From contig CAMAYN010000005.1 in NCBI GenBank assembly GCA_945862285.1, forward strand, positions 1-47,153: 47,153 bases of DNA, read 5' to 3'. The translations under genes were made by a program, and so were the position numbers. This document shows, piece after piece, positions 7,905 to 16,100 of this stretch (position 1 is its first letter; every line of letters begins with the position of its first letter). The DNA comes from Akkermansia muciniphila (GTDB lineage Bacteria; Verrucomicrobiota; Verrucomicrobiia; Verrucomicrobiales; Akkermansiaceae). Under the pieces are notes generated by a model. That model was given only the letters and a program-made list of their open reading frames with translations. It made no database searches and was not told the origin of the DNA.

Positions 7905-9731
7905 TCAAAGTAATTTTTCTAAAATCGCGTTCATTCTGACGGCCATTTCTTGTGGATGCTCGACCAAGCCTGCGGAGAGCAGTGCTTGATCGCATAGTTG
8001 ACGGGCGACGAGTGTGGCGACTTCTGGGTCTTTTTCGCGTAACGCAGAGAGCTTTTTCACCAAGGCGTGGCGTGGATTGATTTCTAGAATGGGCTTAATT
8101 TCTGGCGCTTCTTGCCCCATGGCTTTCATCATGGCACGCATTTGTGCGTTTGGTGCATCCTCGGGCACTAACGCTACTACTGGGCTACCGATGAGGCGTT
8201 TTCCAGATTTAACTTCTTTAACGGAATCAGGCATTGCGTCTTGCCACCAAGTGGAGAGGGAACTGGTTTCTTCTTCGCTCAGGGAATCGCCGTCGAGAGC
8301 ATGGTCTTCCAGTTCGATGTCGGATTGATCTGCGCGGACGAATTTTTTCTCTTTGTATTCGGAGAGGCTATCGAAAACAAAGGTATCCACGGATTCCGTA
8401 AAGTAGGCAACCTCGATTCCGCGTGCTTTGAATGCCTCGATATAAGGGCCGCTCTCGATGACGGATCGTGCGCTGCCTGCGAGATAATAAATTTCCTTTT
8501 GCCCCTCCTTCATGCGGGAAATGTAGTCGTCAAATGAACTGAGCGATCCTTCGTCTTGTAGAGAACTTTCGAAGCGTAAGAGGGAGGATAGCGCTTCGCG
8601 GTGTTCGTGGCTGCTGACGATGCCCTCCTTGAGGTAGCGGGAAAATCCAGCGTAAAAATTACGGTAAGCCTCTGGGTCATCGACGGCTTGCTTTTCTAAA
8701 AATTTCAACAATCTCTTCGTCACGACGCTGCCAAGCTTTTTCACCAAAGCACTGTCCTGCATGGATTCGCGGGAAATATTGAGCGGCAAATCCGCAGAAT
8801 CGATGACACCACGGAGGAATCGCAGCCACTCGGGTAGCAGGCCCTCGGGATTCGGGTCGATCATCACGCGCTTGCAGTACAATGAAACGCCAGGTTGCGT
8901 GGGGCCGAATCCGAAACGTTCTGGGTTTTCCTCTGGCAAGAAAAGTAGAGCGTGTATATCCAGTGGAGCATCCGAGGTAAAATGCATGGTGAAACGCGGC
9001 TTATCCCAAGCCTTCGCGGTAAAGCGGTAAAATTCCTCATACTGCTCTGGAGTGCAGTCTTTTTTATCCTTGAGCCAAATTGCTTCGATCTGGTTGACCC
9101 GCTCGCCATTCAGTAAAATGGGAAATGGCACGAAGTTGGAGTATTTTGTGATCAAGTCCTTGATCGAGTATTCTTTGGCAAATTGCGCAAATTCCTCTTT
9201 CAAGTGAATGACAATCTTCGCCCCGCGATCTGCGTCTGCCTCGGTTATCGTATAGCCCTCGCGGCCATCGCTAGTCCAGCATAGCCCTGGTGCATCGACT
9301 TGCCATGAATGAGTGAAAACATTCACTTTCTCCGCAACCATAAAGACACTGTAGAAACCTACGCCGAATTGGCCGATCATCCCGCCGCCTTGCGAACCTT
9401 TTTCTTGGAGGTTCTTCAGAAACGACTTGGTGCCAGAATGGGCGATGGTACCGAGATTTTGCACCAATTCCTCTCTCGTCATGCCGATGCCGGTGTCCGC
9501 GATGGTCAAGGTCTTCGCTTCTTCATCGGTAGTGATTTCAATCTGCGATTCCCGTTCTGCTTGGTAGATGTGGTTTTCCGTCAATTGCGTCACCTTGAGT
9601 TTTTCTAATGCATCTGACGCATTGGACACTAGCTCGCGGACGAAAATCTCCTTATCGGTATAAAGAGAGTGGATTACGATGTCGAGGAGTTGGCGGACTT
9701 CTGCTTGGAATGATTGTTTTTCTTCGCTCAT
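7905..9731 (-). CDS. htpG: molecular chaperone HtpG (bacterial Hsp90)
   Basis: A 608-residue ATP-dependent chaperone. The N-terminal GHKL ATPase domain shows the family signature YTDKEIFVRELVSNASDALEK in its usual place, DTGIGMTREEL and the lid/glycine motif GQFGVGFYS. The middle domain carries NISRESMQ and the arginine-containing segment. The C-terminal dimerisation domain is complete. I set the start at the ATG at 9731 (MSEEKQSFQAEVRQLL); an extension to 9830 adds 33 residues without similarity. It is divergent from the IF-1-like gene, with a 144-bp shared intergenic region in which I see no CIRCE element. Confidence 0.97.
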   Translation of the reverse strand: MSEEKQSFQAEVRQLLDIVIHSLYTDKEIFVRELVSNASDALEKLKVTQLTENHIYQAERESQIEITTDEEAKTLTIADTGIGMTREELVQNLGTIAHSGTKSFLKNLQEKGSQGGGMIGQFGVGFYSVFMVAEKVNVFTHSWQVDAPGLCWTSDGREGYTITEADADRGAKIVIHLKEEFAQFAKEYSIKDLITKYSNFVPFPILLNGERVNQIEAIWLKDKKDCTPEQYEEFYRFTAKAWDKPRFTMHFTSDAPLDIHALLFLPEENPERFGFGPTQPGVSLYCKRVMIDPNPEGLLPEWLRFLRGVIDSADLPLNISRESMQDSALVKKLGSVVTKRLLKFLEKQAVDDPEAYRNFYAGFSRYLKEGIVSSHEHREALSSLLRFESSLQDEGSLSSFDDYISRMKEGQKEIYYLAGSARSVIESGPYIEAFKARGIEVAYFTESVDTFVFDSLSEYKEKKFVRADQSDIELEDHALDGDSLSEEETSSLSTWWQDAMPDSVKEVKSGKRLIGSPVVALVPEDAPNAQMRAMMKAMGQEAPEIKPILEINPRHALVKKLSALREKDPEVATLVARQLCDQALLSAGLVEHPQEMAVRMNAILEKLL

Positions 9732-9875
9732 AGGTGATTTGAATCTGATATTTTTTTTGTTACGCGCGCGTGAAAATAATTCGATTTGTTGATTTGTCAA
9801 TAGATCGAGTGGAGATAAAAATCCTGCCAATATCGCTAGTCGGGAAAGAAAAAATCTGCTAGCCAGTCCCTGCGC

Positions 9876-10109
9876 ATGGAACGATACGTCACAGCAGTTG
9901 CCACCATTTTAGGACCCTACTCGAATATTTACGAGGCCGCATTGCCGAATGGAAAGCGTACGCTCGCGCATTTGTGTCGCAAATCCCGACATCTCGAATC
10001 GACTCTGCAACCAGGTGCCAAAGTCCTTGTGGAGATGACCACCTACGACTTTGACACAGCTCGCATTATGGAGCTTGTGTCAGCAGCTCCGGCGCTTGAG
10101 CCAAACTAG
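9876..10109 (+). CDS. IF-1-like S1-domain protein
   Basis: 77 residues. Residues 5-68 align by eye with bacterial initiation factor 1: an OB-fold beginning VTAVATILGPYSNIYEA, the RTLAHL block that corresponds to the KVLAHI segment of IF-1, then a PGAKVLVEMTTYDFDTARIM segment that parallels PGDKVTVELSPYDLTKGRI. The canonical MAKED N-terminus is missing and the basic loop differs, so it is either the divergent IF-1 of this lineage or a paralogue. It would act on the 30S ribosome or RNA. Its stop overlaps the stop of the convergent permease gene in a CTAG. Confidence 0.7.
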   Translation: MERYVTAVATILGPYSNIYEAALPNGKRTLAHLCRKSRHLESTLQPGAKVLVEMTTYDFDTARIMELVSAAPALEPN

Positions 10110-11110
10110 GTTTGATTAGCCTGTTCCTCCGCGGTTTGTGGGAGTGGTGCTGCACGATCTGAAGAGAAGCCCACTGGGGGGATCGAGCGCAATTTTGAAA
10201 AATTTAACCCTGAGGGATTTGTTGGCATCTTTGTTTTTAAGGTGACGTCACTTCTAACACATGCGACGACCACGATGATTAAGCCAATGATTCCGAGATT
10301 TCCGCATGAGACCGCGGCAGCAAAACCGGAAAGAAAAGGGGCAAAAAATAATAACCCGATTAGGACCCGACTTGGCTTAATTTCATAAGCTCGAACTTCT
10401 AAGATCAGTCGCGAGCGACAAATGGTAAGTCCCATAATGGTGTAACACAGAATGAATCCAAGCGCATTCGCATTGAAAAAAACAGAAAATTTTAGCTGGT
10501 TTCGCGATGAAACTGCCGCACTTGAACCCAAGATGATCATTCCTGATGCCAAAAAGGTGAGGAGATACGATGCGAGCACTAGAATTCTACCGCCGATTGT
10601 CTTATACCCCGCCGCGCCCAGCGAGCCAGCGCTGACAATCGCCGATGTTCCAACTACCGTTAGTGTGCAAACAAACTCCTGCCACATTTCTACGCCACCA
10701 ATGAAGTAGCGGACTACGACATAAGGCAAAAGTGACACTAAAACTAACACATTCACCGCCCACAAAACAAAGAATTTCCCTCTCACCACGGACCAGCGAT
10801 TCAGGCTGGCGATCAACAGCAACTCGTGGTTTCCATCCTCCAGTTCTTGCTTCATTAAATTGATTCCGCCAAGTGGCATGATCACTCCACAAACCAAAAA
10901 TGCTACGCGCCAGAATGGTCCAGACTCCCAGATCATCTGCAAGTTCATGATTCCTGGTGCATCGCTTCGATATACGCTGCTCGCAGAAAATTCCATTGCC
11001 ATGGCCGCCACGGCTAAAAGCTGAATGCCGAGAAAGGGATAGATGAAATTCGCTCGTCGCATGCTTTGCCGTAACTCCTTTACCGTCATCGGGTGAAGTC
11101 GGTCATTCAT
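10106..11110 (-). CDS. ABC-2-type permease subunit, orphan
   Basis: 334 residues with about seven hydrophobic segments. The N-terminal phrase PMTVKELRQSMRRANF, just before the first helix, is typical of ABC-2 permeases that start NPxxxKELR and carry an amphipathic helix. The segment LMKQELEDGNHELLLIASLNRWSVVRGKF resembles the coupling region of these exporters. The last 60 residues are polar and Pro-rich. I chose the ATG at 11110 over an upstream GTG at 11128. No ATPase gene is adjacent, so its partner must be encoded elsewhere. Confidence 0.7.
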   Translation of the reverse strand: MNDRLHPMTVKELRQSMRRANFIYPFLGIQLLAVAAMAMEFSASSVYRSDAPGIMNLQMIWESGPFWRVAFLVCGVIMPLGGINLMKQELEDGNHELLLIASLNRWSVVRGKFFVLWAVNVLVLVSLLPYVVVRYFIGGVEMWQEFVCTLTVVGTSAIVSAGSLGAAGYKTIGGRILVLASYLLTFLASGMIILGSSAAVSSRNQLKFSVFFNANALGFILCYTIMGLTICRSRLILEVRAYEIKPSRVLIGLLFFAPFLSGFAAAVSCGNLGIIGLIIVVVACVRSDVTLKTKMPTNPSGLNFSKLRSIPPVGFSSDRAAPLPQTAEEQANQT

Positions 11111-11268
11111 TTCCGTAAGTCCAAGCACGCTTCCTGTTGTAGCTGATGTTGCGATTTCAGCAAGCGCGGAGTAGGAAAAATCGTGACCATGGCTACTGTG
11201 ATGTATTCTAACACTAACAAAGTAGAACTTCCTGAAAGGGTAATGAGAATTTGTGAGTATTTTTCCTT

Positions 11269-13089
11269 ATGTTCAGCAAAATTGGAAGAAATTCTTTCCT
11301 GAAAATACGCGTATGCTCCTTGATCGCAGCTTTCGTTGCTCCGTTGGCAATGGCGGATGAGGCAAAGGGAAATCGCCCACGCTTACAAATTATCAACGGC
11401 AGCAAGGAAGCAATTGATGTAGTATGGCTGAAGTCGCCCACGGAACGAGTGCCGAATGGTGTCGTGCCGGCGGGGGAAGATTTTGTTTTTACCACGACAA
11501 TCGGTCATCAATTTGCCTTAGTGGGACGTGATTCGAAGACCACAGTCAAGGTCACCAGTGAGGTTCGCGTGCAGGGATTTCGCTACGATCCGCCAAGCGC
11601 GAACGGAACGCCTGCGTTTTACACGCAATCGGCATCGGCAAATGGTTTTCCCATCGTCGCATCAGCCAAGGTCAATCCCTACGCGCTTAAAGAGGCGGTC
11701 TTTTTGGCGAATATGATGCTGGCAAATCGCCCCGACGTGCGCGATGCTATGATCAAAAGCGGGGCGCGGATGTGCATCATGGCGCACGACGAATACACCA
11801 CGGATTTACCTGAATTTCAGCGCTTAGCGATGCATCAGAATCAGGACTTTCCGCAACTTCCTGCAAAAGAATTTTGGGATGCTCGCGCACGCGGACTCGG
11901 TGGCAGCGAACTTGATCCGTATTGCTCGGTAGCCGAGGAAAATGTTCTCGCATTAGATGGTGATCCGTATGAAGCAGAATGCATTCTCATCCACGAATTT
12001 GCTCACAATATCCACTTGCGTGGCATGCTAAACGTCGATCCAACCTTTGATGACCGACTACAAAAAACCTACGAAAGCGCGATGAAGGCGGGGCTTTGGA
12101 AAGGGAAATATGCCGCTGTGAATCGCCATGAATATTTTGCCGAAGGCGTGCAATCTTGGTTTGATAACAACCGTGTGAATGATCATGACCATAATCATGT
12201 GGATACGCGTCAGGAGTTACAAGAGTATGATCCAGGACTGGCCTCCATGTGCCGAGAAGTCTTCGGTAGCACCGAATTAAAATACACCAAGCCCACCACC
12301 CGGCTAAGGGATCACATGCAGGGATATGATCCGAAAGCGGCACCAAAATTCGTCTGGCCAGAGAAACTTGCTCAAGCGAAAAATCTCATTCGGCAAGCGG
12401 CAAAAGACCGCGATGCTAAGGCGAATGGCGGCATTCAGCGCGAAACGAGAGACATTTCCGGATGGAAAGTTCATATCAATCGAGTTTTGTTAGAAAAGGA
12501 ACGCGATGACACGGAGAAAGCGATGGGCTTGCTCAAAATAATGTTAGATGAAATCATTCGCGATTTACCAAAAGCGGCTGTTGATCAAATGAAACAAGTG
12601 CCGTTTTACGTGAATCCTGCCTATCGCGAAAATTCAAGTGGTGCCGAGTTTCATCCTGGCGCCGATTGGTTACGCGAGAATGGGCGTGACCCCGTGATGG
12701 TCGAGTGCATCGAATTTTCAGGCGTGGCCGATTTTGAAAAAGAGGTGAAACGCATGCCAAATTTTGCTCTGCATGAACTAGCTCACGCCTATCATTTTCG
12801 CTTCTTGCCCAAGGGTTACGGCAACGAGGAGATTCTAGCTGCCTACGCAAAAGCTAAAGCGAGCGGAAAATACGAGCGGGTAGAGCGCTCTCGGGGCGAT
12901 GGATCACCAAACACATTTGAGCCAGCCTATGGCATTTCCAACGCCATGGAATATTTTGCCGAAACCACGGAGGCCTATTTTACGCGCAATGATTTCTTTC
13001 CCTTCAACCGCGCTGAATTGCAATCACATGATCCCGAGATGTTGCAGTTATTAGAAAAATTATGGGGCGTGAGTGCGGCGAAGAAGTAA
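11269..13089 (+). CDS. secreted protein with two HExxH metallopeptidase domains
   Basis: 606 residues. A Sec signal peptide covers about residues 1-29 (ending PLAMA-DEA). A beta-rich segment at 36-100 (LQIINGSKEAIDVVWLKS) resembles a VHL-beta/WLKS-type domain. Two repeated peptidase domains follow. The first has HEFAH at 242-246 with a downstream HEYFAEGVQSWFD at 287. The second has HELAH at 502-506 with MEYFAETTEAYF at 560. In each half the HExxH supplies two zinc-binding His and a catalytic Glu, and the later EYFAE Glu is a plausible third ligand (gluzincin pattern). The location is periplasmic or extracellular. The substrate is unknown. A decayed RHS fragment begins 11 bp after the stop. 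Confidence 0.8.
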   Translation: MFSKIGRNSFLKIRVCSLIAAFVAPLAMADEAKGNRPRLQIINGSKEAIDVVWLKSPTERVPNGVVPAGEDFVFTTTIGHQFALVGRDSKTTVKVTSEVRVQGFRYDPPSANGTPAFYTQSASANGFPIVASAKVNPYALKEAVFLANMMLANRPDVRDAMIKSGARMCIMAHDEYTTDLPEFQRLAMHQNQDFPQLPAKEFWDARARGLGGSELDPYCSVAEENVLALDGDPYEAECILIHEFAHNIHLRGMLNVDPTFDDRLQKTYESAMKAGLWKGKYAAVNRHEYFAEGVQSWFDNNRVNDHDHNHVDTRQELQEYDPGLASMCREVFGSTELKYTKPTTRLRDHMQGYDPKAAPKFVWPEKLAQAKNLIRQAAKDRDAKANGGIQRETRDISGWKVHINRVLLEKERDDTEKAMGLLKIMLDEIIRDLPKAAVDQMKQVPFYVNPAYRENSSGAEFHPGADWLRENGRDPVMVECIEFSGVADFEKEVKRMPNFALHELAHAYHFRFLPKGYGNEEILAAYAKAKASGKYERVERSRGDGSPNTFEPAYGISNAMEYFAETTEAYFTRNDFFPFNRAELQSHDPEMLQLLEKLWGVSAAKK

Positions 13090-13099
13090 GCCTCAATGA

Positions 13100-13604
13100 A
13101 ACTACGGTAACAACACCGGCACGGCGATTCATCAGAGCAGCAAAACCTTTGAAACGACGCGCGATGTGCTTGATGTCATTTCCGCAACACCCGCCTCCGC
13201 CAGTGCCGCCTACGGCTACAACAACCGAGGCGAACTTATTTCCGCTGACGAGGTCACCAATGTTCAAGACCGTGCCGGATAATATACCTGGCACATATAA
13301 AGATACTCATGGTTCTACAGATCCGCGAAAGAGGGTCAAGAATTAATGACTTGCTTTCTTGCTAGAAAAAAAGATGCTCCACCACGTACCGTAGGTTGCT
13401 TAACATGGGGATTTTATATGGAATCAAACGGTGATTATGCGAAGGGTGGTAAAACCAATATCACATCTTCTTCCCGACACACCTAAGTATTCTTGTGAAC
13501 CTCCACTAGGTTTTTCTGATGGTGTAAAAGCATGGAATAACTTGGTGGGTTACGGTCAACCTGAAGAAATGAAGAAAAAACTCCTAGGATATATACCATT
13601 CTAA
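13100..13604 (+). pseudogene. decayed RHS/polymorphic toxin C-terminal tail
   Basis: Frame by frame the DNA reads as pieces of one tail. Positions 13100-13282 encode 60 residues with the RHS signature AAYGYNNRGELISADEV. A shifted frame to 13346 gives DNIPGTYKDTHGSTDPRKRVKN. Then 13346-13486 (46 residues) starts on a TAATG overlap and contains RTVGCLTWGFYMESNGDY. Then 13437-13604 (55 residues) contains GFSDGVKAWNNLVGYG and ends KLLGYIPF. RHS proteins carry a variable toxin domain after the YD-repeat core, so the later pieces may be the remains of a toxin domain. The core is gone and the tail is split by frameshifts. The base composition becomes AT-rich towards the end, unlike the neighbouring genes, which fits acquired DNA. 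Confidence 0.65.
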
Positions 13605-14059
13605 TGAAAATATACTTATTATTACTTTTGCTACTAAGTTCATGTTGCAGTTTGCATGAAACAAGTATTCCCGTCCAACCAGTAAAAATCGAGAGACGCA
13701 AAATTTTTGAATGCTGTGAACAGCTTGTAAATCTATACGAAGAATCTCAGTGTATACCTATGCAGGGTAACATTTACACTTACTTGCGTGATGAACTTAA
13801 CGTTACAATGACCGATGAAGAGACTATTGGCGGTTCTACAAATGCTCTTAACTATGACCTAGAGACAATTGTTACATTAGGTGGTGTAAAATGTAATTTT
13901 AAAGAATGGGGCTCACTTATTACGAGAAGGCAATTTGTTGAAAACGAAATTCCGCCTATTCTATTTTTTGTACATGTACTCATAGTGGAAATCGAGGGCG
14001 AAGTTCGTGAGTATGATTTTACAAGTTTTGCAAAGCCTGAATACGATAATTCGAAGTGA
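13604..14059 (+). CDS. lipoprotein, candidate immunity protein to the RHS tail
   Basis: 151 residues. MKIYLLLLLLLSSC is a short lipoprotein signal with the lipid-modified Cys at residue 14 or 15. The mature part is acidic, with no recognised domain; WGSLITRRQFVENEIPP and a C-terminal REYDFTSFAKPEYDN are the most distinctive stretches. The ATG overlaps the stop of the upstream toxin-tail remnant (TAATG), the tight coupling expected of an effector and its immunity gene. The gene is AT-rich like that remnant. The immunity role is inferred from position and composition only. It looks intact while the presumed toxin is broken. Confidence 0.6.
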   Translation: MKIYLLLLLLLSSCCSLHETSIPVQPVKIERRKIFECCEQLVNLYEESQCIPMQGNIYTYLRDELNVTMTDEETIGGSTNALNYDLETIVTLGGVKCNFKEWGSLITRRQFVENEIPPILFFVHVLIVEIEGEVREYDFTSFAKPEYDNSK

Positions 14060-14267
14060 TAGTCTCTGGGGCCAGCAACTATGTTTTCTAACAGTTTTTA
14101 GGGCGGTGTTTGATGTTTATATGGTTTGTTTATTGCCTAGATAGCAAGGTGACCTGATGCAAAGATTACTGCTGAAATAGTAGTGTTGTAGTTGATAATC
14201 TATGCGGAGAAATGAAGCGCCATTTATAATATCGTGACAAATAGGTTGATCCATGTAAGTTTCGCTT

Positions 14268-14759
14268 ATGCAGCAAGAGGAAAATCGCAATCAAAACAAC
14301 GGCAACTGCGCGCTGCGTGTGGAACCTGCCTGCTTGGATGACCTTCCTGCATTGGTTGAGTTGACCATGGATTTGTTTGCTCATTCTGGCGATCTTCGTG
14401 CGGATTCTCGCGTCCAAGAGCACGGACTGCGTCTCATCTTGGAGCAACCTGCGCGGGGGCGGATCTTTGTTTTACGGAATGATGATGCGATTTTTGGCAT
14501 GGTGAATCTCCTATTTACCATTTCCACTGCGATGGGCGGCTTCGTCATTCTGATGGAAGATGTGATCGTGCATCCAAAACATCGGGGACGAGGTTACGGC
14601 ACGATGTTAATGGAGTATGTGCTCGCTTTTGCGCGCAAAAAAAACTTCCTGCGCATCACGCTGCTGACCGATAAATTGAGTGAAGATTCCCAGAGTTTCT
14701 TTGCGAAAATGGGCTTTGAATACTCCTCCATGATTCCCATGCGGAAGATCACATCGTGA
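14268..14759 (+). CDS. GNAT-family N-acetyltransferase
   Basis: 163 residues with the GNAT fold: an N-terminal LRVEPACLDDLPALVELT strand-helix, a central strand FVILMEDVIVHPKHRGRGYG containing the acetyl-CoA pyrophosphate-binding motif (R/Q-x-x-G-x-G/A, here RGRGYG), and a C-terminal SQSFFAKMGFEYSS block. The acceptor substrate is unknown. About 20 residues precede the fold, so a later start is possible, but the ATG at 14268 is the only good candidate. It overlaps the next gene by four bases, so the two are translated together. Confidence 0.85.
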   Translation: MQQEENRNQNNGNCALRVEPACLDDLPALVELTMDLFAHSGDLRADSRVQEHGLRLILEQPARGRIFVLRNDDAIFGMVNLLFTISTAMGGFVILMEDVIVHPKHRGRGYGTMLMEYVLAFARKKNFLRITLLTDKLSEDSQSFFAKMGFEYSSMIPMRKITS

Positions 14760-15055
14760 AAAAATTGCTGAGCCATCCCGACCTGCATTGCATCTTGGCT
14801 TCCGTTGAGGCTGATGCTTTTGCGCTGATGATGCTGATCGTGATTTTTTTCAGTATCGGCATGGTAGCGCTACTTCTTTTGCTCATGAGATACAAAGCGA
14901 GGCAGCGCGATCCGCACGTGGATGCGCTCATTGAAGAACTGAATCTCGATGCGAGTGTGCAAAAGAACGCGTCCGAGGAAAAAAACTCAGCGACAAAAAA
15001 CGCAACTGCTGCTTGGGAGAAAGATCCCGACTGGTGGAAATCAAAGGACTCTTAG
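14756..15055 (+). CDS. small single-pass membrane protein
   Basis: 99 residues starting at GTG inside a GTGA overlap with the GNAT gene. The N-terminal 22 residues include HPDLHCILASVEADAF. They are followed by one strong transmembrane helix (about residues 23-43, LMMLIVIFFSIGMVALLLLLM) and then a basic and polar cytoplasmic tail that ends EKDPDWWKSKDS. The order N-out/C-in is suggested by the RYKARQR just after the helix. The helix and tail could be a putative pump accessory or regulatory subunit, but I do not recognise the family. Translational coupling suggests a shared role with the acetyltransferase. Confidence 0.65.
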   Translation: MKKLLSHPDLHCILASVEADAFALMMLIVIFFSIGMVALLLLLMRYKARQRDPHVDALIEELNLDASVQKNASEEKNSATKNATAAWEKDPDWWKSKDS

Positions 15056-15222
15056 TAGGTCGGCGCTCCATAGGGATCGTAATTGCCGCCGCCGCCGTTC
15101 CTTGATTGCTGAATCTTATTTTTCGACCAAATGAAACCTTGCTTGGTGTCGCGCCACATTCCGATGGCGGTATTGCAAGAATTCAATAGGCAAATCGCAG
15201 CAAGAAGTAATGTGTATTTCAT
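15052..15222 (-). CDS. small entericidin-like lipoprotein
   Basis: 56 residues. It starts at the ATG at 15222 with MKYTLLLAAICLLNSC, a complete short lipoprotein signal with lipobox LNSC. The next stretch, NTAIGMWRDTKQGF, resembles entericidin-type proteins (CNTxxGxGxDxKxxG). It ends in a Gly-rich GGGGNYDPYGAPTY tail. Its stop overlaps the stop of the convergent small membrane protein by four bases. Entericidins are envelope-stress or lysis-associated lipoproteins; the assignment here rests on the first 30 residues only. There is no other gene in the 15223-15397 gap, which would hold its promoter. Confidence 0.6.
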   Translation of the reverse strand: MKYTLLLAAICLLNSCNTAIGMWRDTKQGFIWSKNKIQQSRNGGGGNYDPYGAPTY

Positions 15223-15397
15223 ACGGAAGAGTTATTTATCAGGATTGACTTACCAATCAAGAAAAAGATCAGATTATTTCTCTTCCTATGACAGATTGTC
15301 AATGGGGCGAGCGGTAAGAGTTTTCGTAGTGACAAGTCGAAGGTGACTGCTTTTGTTCTGGATTTCGCTGATCTTTGATGTTTCACTTTCCGCGCGC

Positions 15398-16069
15398 ATG
15401 CATCAAATTATTGCCATTTTCTTATTCAGTACGATCCTCTCATGGGCAGATCATTTGATTTTATCGGGTGGGCCATCGTTACGACGTTGGGAGCAATATC
15501 GGACTCCCGATGAGCAACACGACCGATGGTGGGGGAATTTTATCCGCGGTGCCACGATGAGGATTGATGAAATCCATCGAGTTTACGGAAAGGAAAAAAA
15601 GATCATTTGGATGGTTTACCGTCCCAGTTATGAGAGCCGCGGGCGTGAAGACGGAAAAAATTACATTTCGATGATCCAAGAGCAGGCGAGCAAGAGAAAT
15701 ACGATGCTTGTATGGATTCAATCCGGTAGTGAGTTGATTCGTTCCATGAATGGTCGTCCCGCAGGTTCGATTGAAACATTTGATTTTTTCGGACACTCGA
15801 ATAAGCACTGTTTTTGCTTGGACTACGGTTCTGAAATCATGGCGGTATCGACCCAATGGCTTCACGAAAATGACATTGGCAAAATTCGTTCTTCCGTATT
15901 TACCAAGAATGCCTACTGCAAATCGTGGGGATGTCACACGGGGCAAAGCATGTCCCACGTGTGGAAAAGCAAGCTCGGCATAGCACTCGAGGGAACGCGT
16001 GGGAAAACGGACTATCGCGCCTTAGCCGAGGGGAAATTTCCCGTTGGTCACGGTGGCTGGGTGCGATGA
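15398..16069 (+). CDS. secreted protein with caspase-like His/Cys motifs
   Basis: 223 residues from the ATG at 15398. A signal peptide, MHQIIAIFLFSTILSWA, is likely cleaved near residue 17. The C-terminal half has two hydrophobic strands that end in candidate catalytic residues: ETFDFFGHSN with His133 and AYCKSWGCHTG with Cys179, followed by SHVWKSKLGIALEGTRGKTDY. A strand-His-Gly/Ser then strand-Cys-x-x-Gly order is that of clan CD (caspase-fold) peptidases. This is a motif-level inference. The extension to 15353 adds 15 residues that lack signal-peptide logic. The gene ends 31 bp before bioB. Confidence 0.6.
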   Translation: MHQIIAIFLFSTILSWADHLILSGGPSLRRWEQYRTPDEQHDRWWGNFIRGATMRIDEIHRVYGKEKKIIWMVYRPSYESRGREDGKNYISMIQEQASKRNTMLVWIQSGSELIRSMNGRPAGSIETFDFFGHSNKHCFCLDYGSEIMAVSTQWLHENDIGKIRSSVFTKNAYCKSWGCHTGQSMSHVWKSKLGIALEGTRGKTDYRALAEGKFPVGHGGWVR

Positions 16070-16100
16070 ACTGACGGCATTTTTAAACTATTGATACTTT

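Noticed and set aside
9732-9875. Heat-shock (CIRCE-like) operator between htpG and the IF-1-like gene
   Set aside because: Only a loose GCTAG/CTAGC pair with a 19-base gap is present; it does not match the CIRCE consensus.
15223-15397. Short inverted repeat GATTG/CAATC upstream of the small lipoprotein
   Set aside because: Five-base arms occur often by chance and no promoter elements accompany it.
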